From Vombatus ursinus (Eukaryota > Chordata > Mammalia > Diprotodontia > Vombatidae), in contig NW_020948739.1 in NCBI RefSeq assembly GCF_900497805.2, positions 14,929,593 to 14,993,592 of the forward strand: a stretch of DNA of 64,000 nt, in the 5' to 3' direction. The translations under genes and the position numbers were made by a program. Below the pieces are notes generated by a model that worked only from the letters and a program-made list of their open reading frames with translations, made no database searches and was not told where the DNA came from. Shown one piece after another: positions 56,091-64,000 of the stretch; positions within the stretch are counted from its first letter, which is position 1, and each line of letters starts with the position of its first letter.

Positions 56091-56824
56091 TGCGGTAGCT
56101 ATTATTATTAAATTCAATCTTATTAGAAGAAATTTAGATAAATCCATTTAATGAGACTGATTATAAACATCAAGTGAGGCATAAAATAAGGATATGTATG
56201 CTAACCAAAGCTATTAGCCACTATTATGGAGGAGAGGTAGCATTCATTGGAGAGTTAGCATTAAAAAGGGATAATATTGAGTTGTTTGCTTCAAGCTCAG
56301 GGTCATTACAGCACTTTCTAAAGGAGAATTGAAATCTATCCAGATATTGAAGTGAATTTGTGATGCCCATCCTTTTCCACTCCCATAAATTAACTACAAG
56401 CATCCATCTAACCCATTGGAGGTCTTCCTCAACTTTTCTTGACAATCACTTAAAATAATTAGGCTTAACTATCTACACAAAGCAAAAAACCCCTAGAAAA
56501 CAGAAAAACCCCGAAGTGAATGAAAAATGTCTATTGTCTGCTATTCTACTCAGTGTTAGATAAGGATAACCAATTGATTAATACAGCAGTATATCTTTTC
56601 TTGAATAAACATTGAAAATGGACAGTGAGTTGGATCTAGAATTGAACAGGAAGAGAAAAGTAGATGGGATTTCCTTTGAGAAATTAGAGTTTTCAAGGTC
56701 CCCAGTAATCTTCCTAAAACAAAGGCTTATCTTTTTAACATCAATATTCTTCTTGTACCATCCAATGAATATGAGTCATAGAACAATGAAGTCTCCAGAG
56801 AACTGAAGTTGAGAATCACTCAGA
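56091..56824. other. No recognised gene or repeat
   Basis: Short frames at 56224-56445 and 56612-56806 have no recognisable domain. Confidence 0.4.
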
Positions 56825-57250
56825 TAGAAATGGAAAGATACATGGTGGGCATGAACAGGTCACAACACATTATTAACAAGGAATTATACAGAAGAAATGG
56901 TACAAATAGGATTTCATTAAAGAAATAAAGAACTGAAAAGTGCTTAGCTCAGTGCCATGCTTGATAAATGCTCATAGACTTGTCTTGGCTTGCCTTTAAA
57001 GAGAAGATAATTTTGTCACAGAGCAATAATTAATGGACAGCTTTTGTACTCCATTGGTATGCTTTTGCTTTCAAAAGACTATGAGGAAGTTCCCCAGCAC
57101 ATTGAATGGACCACAGTGGCAAATCTAAAGAAGGGCATGGACAAGAGTTACAAAGGTTGGCGTAGTAGCAAGCATAGATGGTTTCCTATCTATATCACTA
57201 AAAAGAATGCTCACACTGATGAGAACACAGATTCAATTGGATTGTTGTAG
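56825..57250 (+). repeat. Unnamed dispersed repeat D, copy 1
   Basis: Shares ordered blocks with 57965-58160: GAAATGGAAA, GCATGAACA/ACATGAACA, ACAAGGAATTAT(A/G)CAGAA, AAAGAAAT and TCACAGAG(C/G)AATAA(T/C)T(A/G)ATGG. Its right part (GAGTTACAAAGGTTGG, GATGAGAACACAGATTCAAT) resembles 22465-22560. A short MIR-like tail (56938-56985) may be inserted. The frame 57044-57250 is open but resembles no known protein. Confidence 0.55.
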
Positions 57251-57492
57251 TTATTTGAATCAGTTTGGCCTGTTGACAATTTTTTTTGAATCCTGAATCT
57301 GTCATTCAACATGTTAACTATCCTTCCCAGCTTTGTGTCATATCTAGTAAGCATGTTACCTATGTCTTTATCCAATCATTGATTTTTTTAAAAGTTAAAC
57401 AGCATGGAGACAAGCACAGATCGCTGAGGACTACAATGGAAATCACCTTTCTAAATTGATGTTGAACTATCAATGATTATTCTTCGGCTCTG
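57251..57492. other. Unassigned
   Basis: Nothing recognised. Confidence 0.4.
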
Positions 57493-57510
57493 ACCATTCA
57501 ACTAGTTCTT

Positions 57511-57657
57511 TTTTTTTTTTTGGAGGCAATTGGGGTTAAGTGATTTGCCCAGGGTCACACAGCTGGTAAGTGTCAAGTGTCTGGTCTGAGACCAGATTTG
57601 AACTCAGGTCCTCTTGACTCCAGGGCTGGTGCCCTACCACTGTGCCACTTCGCTGCC
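57511..57657 (-). mobile_element. Young short SINE with perfect 18-bp TSD
   Basis: Poly-T, GGCAATTGGGGTTAAGTGAT to GTGCCACTTCGCTGCC. ACCATTCAACTAGTTCTT is repeated exactly at 57493-57510 and 57658-57675. Confidence 0.95.
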
Positions 57658-57854
57658 ACCATTCAACTAGTTCTTAAGACCCCCCCATCCTATCAGTTTG
57701 CCCCACATCTTTCCATCTTGTCTATAGGTATACCATAAGTTATTTTGTCTAATGTTTTGCTAAAATGTAGATGGATTTTACCCACCTCATTCTCATAAAT
57801 TACCCATCTATTCTGGAGAGGGTGTAGCAGGGTTATTGGTCTGGTCCTGTGATT

Positions 57855-57964
57855 TTATAGGTGTATGGAACTACTTCTACTGAGGATATTCCAATGCAGA
57901 ATCATAATTGTTCTGTGATTTTAAAATTCCAAGTTAAATGACTTGTCTAGGGTCACATAATCAG
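57855..57964 (-). mobile_element. Type 4 CORE-SINE fragment, antisense
   Basis: CTGTGATTTTATAGGTGTAT, ATGCAGAATCATAATTGTTC and AATGACTTGTCTAGGGTCAC. Confidence 0.5.
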
Positions 57965-58160
57965 TAATGGAAATGGAAAAATCCTTTGTAGACATGAACA
58001 CAATGCAAAAAAATAAGTATAGACAAGGAATTATGCAGAAATGTTACAAAAGATGTCAACAAAGAAATTGATTGAAAAAAAAGATAGGCAGATCACAGAG
58101 GAATAACTGATGGGATATAGTCTCTCCTCATTGCTATCAATAGCTGCTATAATGCATACA
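57965..58160 (+). repeat. Unnamed dispersed repeat D, copy 2
   Basis: See copy 1; blocks AAATGGAAAAATCC, GACATGAACACA, GACAAGGAATTATGCAGAAA and CACAGAGGAATAACTGATGG. Confidence 0.55.
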
Positions 58161-58738
58161 ATTAGTTCCAGACTTGAAACCTTAATCCTATCAAAAATAA
58201 AGAAAATGAATTTAGTCTGATGGCCTGTTCCTTTGAAATGAAAATGGATTTTTCTTTAGTACTCTGGTTAAGCAAAAGTCCATTAAATATCTATGGGCAA
58301 CTTTACCCATAGGACCTAAGTTAATTAAAAGAAAAAAAAAGAAAAGAAAAGATCTGGGAGCATAGGGAGAAACTTTTTAATGTAGGTTATCTTACCAACT
58401 GCCAATATCATTTTTTGGCTTTCATATCACACTCTTGACTCATGATAATCTTGTAGCCCACTAAACCACGCCCCTCTACCCTGGAGATTGAAAGAGGGGG
58501 CTTACTATGTTTTTCCAAGCATCCCAAGTTGGAACTTGAAATGCATTTCCCAAAGAAACTTTATTCCACATGGTGGTTTCAATCTATAGGACTACAAGAA
58601 TGATACTATATTCCACTTACATTATGGGCTCAAAAGAGTTTTGTGGGCTGGCCAGGGAGCCTAACCACTGTGTAGAACATTGTTTCTCTGGGAAAGTGGA
58701 TTTCAGTACCCAAACAACTGATTGAACATTTTAATTTT
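58161..58738. other. No recognised gene or repeat
   Basis: Unassigned apart from an A-rich patch at 58325-58352. Confidence 0.4.
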
Positions 58739-58739
58739 T

Positions 58740-59372
58740 GGAGTACAACCCTAGTAACTTGGTGCTGCCTCCTAAATGATTTCCCTGGCTCTCATCTCCA
58801 CCAAATTATTCTCTACAAAACACTAGTCTCGCCATATCACTCTTTTGCTCAGAGACCTCTAGTGACTTTCAATTCATTGACTTATGGAATAATATTCAGA
58901 TTTCTCTCCTTAATATTTGTGTCCTTCCATAATCTTTCTATCTTCTTCTCCCCAAGAATAATCCTTGGCTGTAGCCAAGTCAGTCTCCTTACTATTCCCC
59001 AATTCAGAGCCCTTGCTTATGTCATTCTTCTCATCTCAAATGCCTGCCCTCAAACCCTGTGGCTATCCAAATCTTAACCTATCCTCCAAAACTAAGACCA
59101 AGTTGTATTTATCCATGAAACCCTTCCCAGTCATTCTAGTCCACAGTAATCTTCCCTACTCTCTATTCCTAAAGACCTTATAATATGTATTATTCATTTT
59201 CCCCACTTAATTATATGCTGCCTTGCTATGTTACTTAACTATTTCGTATGTGCAGATATTCTTTCCATCTATGTTACAGGATCCACAAGGACAAGATTAT
59301 AGTACCTGTTATGCCAACTTCAAAATGTTTCATAGTGTCATATAAAAAGTAGGTGTTTGACATATTCTTGTC
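58740..59372 (+). mobile_element. L2 LINE 3' part
   Basis: TTTTGCTCAGAGACCTCTAG, TTTGTGTCCTTCCATAATCT, TCTCCTTACTATTCCCCAAT, ACCAAGTTGTATTTATCCAT and AACTATTTCGTATGTGCAGA are in L2 order. Broken. Confidence 0.82.
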
Positions 59373-59374
59373 AA

Positions 59375-59700
59375 ATACTGTTAATTACTTGATGACCTTG
59401 GGCAAGTCAATATCCTCTTTGGGTTTCCTTTTTCTCATTTGTTAAATGGGATAATAAGGTAAGAGATCTAGAACCAAAATGGACCTTAGAGATAATGGAA
59501 TGGAATCTAACCCCCTCATTTTTTTTAACAGATGGGTATAATGAAACTCAAAAAGAAAAGGTGACAACCAATATCACACAGGTAGGAAGTAGAAGATATG
59601 GGATTCCAATCTAGGTCCTTTAACTGTAAATCAGTGCTCTTCTAGTTGATCTCAATGACCTCTAAGGTTCCTCCTAGTTCTAAATTGATACTTTGATTAT
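59375..59700 (+). mobile_element. Ther-2-type SINE with an inverted Ther-2 inside
   Basis: The sense element starts GATGACCTTGGGCAAGTCAA and resumes at about 59655 with CAATGACCTCTAAGGTTCCT. Between them an antisense Ther-2 (59460-59655) reads GACCTTAGAGATAATGGAAT, AACAGATGGGTATAATGAAA. Confidence 0.65.
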
Positions 59701-59809
59701 ATAAACATTTCCAGTATTTCTGAAATATAAGAAGCCTAAATTTCTGATTCCTCAATTGCTTTTTTTCATACTCATCCATCATAGATAACCTTCACAATGA
59801 ATCTTATCA

Positions 59810-60064
59810 ACAATAATGATTATTATTTATATAGTCTTTTAATATTTGCAGGGGAAAATACAAATATTATCTGATTTTATCCTGACAATAAACCTGTTAT
59901 ATAAGTGCTATTATTACCCACCATTTTACAGATGAAGAAACTGAGGCAAATAGAAGTTAAGTAACTTGTCCAGGGTCACACAGATAGTAGGTGTCTGAAG
60001 CCAGATTTGAACTTATATCTTCCTGACTCAAGACCTAACACTCTATCAACTGCACCAGCTAGCT
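59810..60064 (-). mobile_element. CORE-SINE (MIR type), antisense
   Basis: TTATTTATATAGTCTTTTAA, CCATTTTACAGATGAAGAAA, GGGTCACACAGATAGTAGGT and CAACTGCACCAGCTAGCT. Confidence 0.85.
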
Positions 60065-60129
60065 ACTATTAGCTATTATCTCTTTAATTTCATTTGTCAT
60101 ACTTTATTGGAAAGGTCATATTTTCACTC

Positions 60130-60212
60130 ATTCAGACCAACCAAAATTTATATATATAGATATATATATGCATATATATGTAGGTATATATGTATATGCA
60201 CATATTATCTAC
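60130..60212. repeat. TA-rich microsatellite
   Basis: ATATATAGATATATATATGC-type repeats. Confidence 0.8.
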
Positions 60213-60214
60213 TA

Positions 60215-60475
60215 CATACACAGTGTTAGTTGATGTAGTAGATACAAGAAAGACATGATTTCTGTCTTCGTGAAGCTTACTTACAAGTCATGGTAGGTAC
60301 AAAGATGGTTTGGGTGAGAAGTGATTACTTCTGGGATGGGACAGATTGAGGAACATTTGAATTGGGCCTTCAGAGATGTGTAAGAACCAGACAGTTTCAA
60401 CTGGGTGGGAGGATAACAGGGACATTTGGATATTTCTGCAGGAAGGAAGAACATGAGCAAAAGTTCAAGGACTTT
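60215..60475 (+). repeat. Old interspersed repeat A fragment
   Basis: GATTTCTGTCTTCGTGAAGC, ATTTGAATTGGGCCTTCAGA and AAGAACATGAGCAAAAGTTC; diverged. Confidence 0.45.
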
Positions 60476-60957
60476 TAAAAATGCCCTATGACTCTTCCTT
60501 TGATCTCTTTTTGACCATATCTTCACTGATATTGCTTGCCTTTTAAGTCTGCCAAAGAAGTTATCCAAATTATTGTCTTTTCCCACTGAGGTTTCAACTA
60601 TGGAATGTATGTTTGTCAAAAGGAGGGAATGTACACAATTTTCATGGAATTTCGGCAGATTAGCCTTCTTATTCTAATTTAATTTCCTACTTTTTGACAG
60701 ATTTCTCTCAGAGGGGAAAGCTCAATCCAAATGGCATTGAAATAATACTGTTGGATGAAAGAACACTTGGAAAGTAGTGTAGGTGTCAGGAAATAAAACT
60801 ACTTTTTCTAAGGGGCTTTCTATCATCTTTATGTCACCAGATTTAATAGTTGAGTGGATGGACCAGTATTTGTACTCTTAAAATGAGTTAATGTATATTG
60901 CTGCTTTGTTGATCTTAAAACTATTCTAGAAAGATCAGGTCTGAAAGCAACTTTTTT
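60476..60957. other. No recognised gene or repeat
   Basis: Unassigned. Confidence 0.4.
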
Positions 60958-61190
60958 TCAGAACTGTGATTTCCATGGTGTAGGGTGCTCCTGTGTGAAA
61001 ATTGCCTCTACTGATACAGTTCAGTAAATAGTTTGTAACTTGCAGTTTTAGAGAGTTGACTGGAACTCTCAGAAGCTAATGAATTATCCATGATCAGACA
61101 GCTCATAGATATCAGTGACAAGGTTTTAACCCAGGTCCTCCTGACTTACAGACTGACCTTCTATCCACTATTCCACACTATGGATTAGTT
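60958..61190 (-). mobile_element. Type 4 CORE-SINE, antisense
   Basis: AACTGTGATTTCCATGGTGT, AACTTGCAGTTTTAGAGAGT, then an antisense core and head (AACCCAGGTCCTCCTGACTT). Confidence 0.65.
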
Positions 61191-61647
61191 GATATTATTG
61201 TAACACTGAAAACAGAATCATTTCCCCTTTTAATTAGGAGACTACGGATCCTCTTTATGCTCCCAAGGCTGGGTTATTATAAAGTGTTCCTTTTAGTATT
61301 ATTCATGAATTATTGTATTGACTAGTAAAGAAAATATAGGGATATTTCTAAACAAAGTCTTCTTACTCTGAGGTTCATGAAGTTCTTTTAAAATCACCAA
61401 TGTATATTTTTGAAACTATATTTAACCATCAGGAGGCACTGCTAATTGCTATATGATACTATTCAACAGGAAGGCTCACACATGGGGTGTTCTCACACTA
61501 ACACTGATACTATGCAAACGTATCTCAGTAGGCAAAATTACTGAGAAAGTCTCAGATTTTCTATGGATCTCAGAGAGTAGATAATCTTTTATTCTTCAAC
61601 TCTTACTCTTTCTTCTTGTCTCTAGAAGTGGGTATATTTACCTAATT
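61191..61647. other. No recognised gene or repeat
   Basis: Unassigned. Confidence 0.4.
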
Positions 61648-61661
61648 AGAAATAAGCTCTG

Positions 61662-61826
61662 TGGGGCAGCTAGGTGGAGCATTGGATAGAGTACTAACCC
61701 TGGATTCAGGAGGACCTGAGTTCAAATCCGGCCTCATATGCATAACATTTAACTAGCTGTGTGACCCTGGGCAAGTCACTTAACCCCATTGCCTAGCCAA
61801 AAACAAAAACAAAAACAAAACAAAAA
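61662..61826 (+). mobile_element. Short tRNA-derived SINE with TSD
   Basis: GGGGCAGCTAGGTGGAGCAT to CCCCATTGCCTAGCC, then an AAAAC-rich tail. AGAAATAAGCTCTG is repeated exactly at 61648-61661 and 61827-61840. Tail form like the copy at 18225. Confidence 0.94.
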
Positions 61827-61840
61827 AGAAATAAGCTCTG

Positions 61841-62284
61841 AGTACAAACTCTTATTATATTTTGGGTAAACTCTCATCACATGAATTTCCACAGAAACAA
61901 ACAAACACACGACTAGCATATACAGTGCATACCTTTAGCTTAAATTCACTAAGCAAAGAGTATATAAGAGTAGTAATGAAGAGTCATGGAATACCCACTG
62001 ATCTTTGTATCAGAGGAATGCTAGGTATTAGAGATTATGATAGACAAAGTTCAGTGAGCACTATGTGACACTTGAATATCTTTCAATTATTATGCAATAT
62101 TAACACAAAATTCCAAAAATCAATGTAATATTTTCATATGTGGACAGATTCTCCCAATTCTAATGATAAAAAAATGAAACCAATACTTCATTAATGTTCT
62201 AAGAAAATATTACATCCCCAAGTATCACTACTTATAGTAATGTAAACCCATCACCATAAATAATGCTTAGGCAAACAAACATTA
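61841..62284. other. No recognised gene or repeat
   Basis: Unassigned; the open frame at 61862-62068 is not recognisable. Confidence 0.4.
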
Positions 62285-62755
62285 CTATAGAATCACAGAG
62301 CTTAGAATTAGAAGTGATATCATCATCAACATCTTCCAACCAGTAACTGAAAGGACATTCTACTGTCACACACCTGATAAGTGATTAACTAGCATCTGCT
62401 TGAAGACCTCCAATGAGGGGAAACCACCACCCACTTCCACACTCTCATTCTAGTTCTGGTCAACTCCAATTTTCAGGAAAAAAATTTAAAATCAAGAATA
62501 AATTTGCCTCTTTGTAACTTCAGCTCACTCCTTTTGGTTTGCCCCCTGGGGCCAAACAGAAGTATACATCCTCTCCCACAGCCCTTCAAATACTAGAAGA
62601 CTGTTCTCATGTGTCTCATGATTCTTCCCTTTCCTGTGATAAACATGTCAATTCCCTTCAATTAATCCTCATATGACATGGATTGAAGACCCTTCATTAG
62701 TTTAGTTGCCTTTCTCTGTATATTTCTAGCATATCAATGTTCTTTTAAAAATGGT
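62285..62755 (-). mobile_element. CR1/L3 LINE 3' part, antisense
   Basis: AATCACAGAGCTTAGAATTA, GCTTGAAGACCTCCAATGAG, TTTGCCCCCTGGGGCCAAAC, GCCCTTCAAATACTAGAAGA and TTCAATTAATCCTCATATGA follow antisense CR1/L3. Confidence 0.82.
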
Positions 62756-62756
62756 A

Positions 62757-63845
62757 TTTTTTTTCCAAATTCCATATCAAGACAAATTTTAGCCTTCATT
62801 TTTTTACAAAATTTTGAGTTCCAAATTTTTCTCCCTCCCTCCCTCTTCTCTTCCTAAAATGATAGGCAATTTGATATAGGTTATAAATATGTAAAACATA
62901 TTTCCATATTAACCACAATTATTAAAGAAGAAAGATCAGAAAGAAAAAAATATGAAAAAAGAATAAAGTAAGTGAAAAAAGTGTGCTTTGATCTTCATTC
63001 AGAGTCCATTAATGCTTTATCTGGATGTGGATAGCATTTTCCTTCCTGGGTCCTTTATACTTGTCTTGGATCACTGTGTTTCTGAGAAGAGCTCAATCAT
63101 TCATAGTTTATCATCACACAATGTTAATGATACTGTGTACAATGTTTTCCCGGTTATGCTCATTTCACTTTGCGTCAGTTTGTACAAGTCTTTCCAGTTT
63201 TTTTTTCTGAAATGTGCCTGTTCATCATTTTTTAGTGCACAATAGTATTCTATTACATTCATATACTATAGCTTGTTCAGCCCTTCCTCAATTAATAGGA
63301 ATCTCCTCAATTTCCAATATTTTGCCACCACGAAAAGGGCTGTTATAAATATTTTTGCATTTATAGGTTCTTTTCCCTTTTTATGATCTCTTTGGGATAC
63401 GGACCTAGTAATGTCAGGTGGTACCTCAGAGTTGTTTTAATTTGCATTTCTCCAATCAAAAGTGATTTAGAGCACTTCCTCATATGCCTATAGATAGAGT
63501 TGATTTGTTCATTTGAAAACTGCCTTTGCATATCCTTTGACCATTTATTAATTAGAGAATGGCTTGTATTCTTGTAAATTTGACTCAGTTCTCTATATAT
63601 TTGAGAAATGAGGCCATTATCAGAGATGCTTGCTGTAAGATTGTTTCCCACTTTCTGCTTTCCTTCTAATCTTGGTTGCATTGGTTTTGTTTGTACAAAA
63701 TATTTTCAATTTAATATGATCAAAGTTATCTATTCTACATTTCATAATGCTCTCTATCTCTTGTTTGGTCATGAATTCTTCCCCTCCCCATAGATGTGAC
63801 AGGTAAACTATTTCTTGCATGATGCTCTGATCACTAGAAAGAATG
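62757..63845 (-). mobile_element. L1 3' UTR, antisense
   Basis: From the poly(T)-like start at 62757: TTCCAAATTCCATATCAAGA, AATGATAGGCAATTTGATAT, ACTGTGTACAATGTTTTCCC, AATTTGCATTTCTCCAATCA and CCTTCTAATCTTGGTTGCAT in antisense L1 3' UTR order. It abuts the CR1/L3 fragment. Confidence 0.85.
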
Positions 63846-64000
63846 AAAAAGGATGCTTCCTCAAAACAGCCACCAAAGGAGGAGAGAAGCTAAAAGGAGG
63901 AGAAAATGAGTCCTACTTGTAGCTTTTTCACCAACAGAGAGGAGAAGGCAAAAGATCAAAGAAGACAGCAGAAGACTGGAAAGCCTGGGTACCCCTCTGT
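63846..64000. other. Unassigned window end
   Basis: Purine-rich non-simple sequence. It may be part of an element continuing beyond the window. Confidence 0.35.

Noticed and set aside
57044-57250. Open frame in repeat D as a possible gene
   Set aside because: It is in a dispersed repeat, only 69 codons, with no recognisable domain, and the other copies do not keep it open.
1-64000. A new defence system, operon or viral genome
   Set aside because: No prokaryotic gene layout, no dense coding and no intact viral genes; the content is typical repeat-rich mammalian intergenic or intronic DNA.

Overview
This window looks like marsupial genomic DNA with no intact protein-coding gene. The strongest evidence is the repeat content: many copies of tRNA-derived SINEs with the head GGGGCAGCTAGGTGGCGCAG and B box GAGTTCAAATCC, Mar-1 CORE-SINEs with an RTE/BovB-type tail, and marsupial-type L1/HAL1, L2 and CR1/L3 LINE remnants. 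The DNA is AT-rich, rich in microsatellites, and has two 10-N assembly gaps, both inside simple repeats. The species cannot be named from the text. Family names come from memory of the families; nothing was searched.

Layout. 0-6.8 kb: SINEs, an antisense L1 3' UTR and a sense L1 3' end inserted into an older repeat with a visible target-site duplication (TSD). 6.8-10.6 kb: antisense L1 with ORF2-like, ORF1-like and 5' parts. 11.4-14.3 kb: L1 3' UTR and antisense ORF1 pieces. 14.3-16.5 kb: repeat-poor. 17.4-20.0 kb: a HAL1-like element (L1 ORF1 followed directly by an L1 3' UTR). 22.1 kb: a fully palindromic hAT-like MITE. 24.4-26.5 kb: L1 ORF1 and L2 with nested insertions. 27.8-28.3 kb: a large inverted repeat of unknown family with a third related copy near 51.8 kb. 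29.1-30.2 kb: L2 split by Mar-1. 31-37 kb: simple repeats, young SINEs, a likely solitary LTR and a roughly 560-bp unnamed insertion. 38.8-39.4 kb and 62.3-62.8 kb: antisense CR1/L3. 40.0-43.4 kb: a second HAL1-like element. 44.6-48.8 kb: mostly unique, with one candidate 57-nt exon. 52.4-53.4 kb: a retropseudogene of BLOC1S2 on the minus strand. 54.8 kb: a fragment of a YBX3 retropseudogene. 56.8-58.2 kb: two copies of another unnamed repeat. 58.7-64 kb: L2, CR1/L3, SINEs and an antisense L1 3' end.

No genes work together here. The coherent story is transposition history. Several LINE/SINE partnerships are present side by side (L2 with Ther-1/MIR tails, CR1/L3 with Ther-2/MIR3 tails, RTE with Mar-1 tails, L1 with the short poly(A) SINE). 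hAT-like MITEs and young SINEs sit inside older repeats, giving a relative age order. I see no convincing previously undescribed biological system. The best leads are the 27.8-kb inverted repeat family, the 56.8/58.0-kb repeat family, the 36.1-kb insertion, the splice-like 5' edge and extra segment of the BLOC1S2 copy, and the candidate exon at 45.2 kb.
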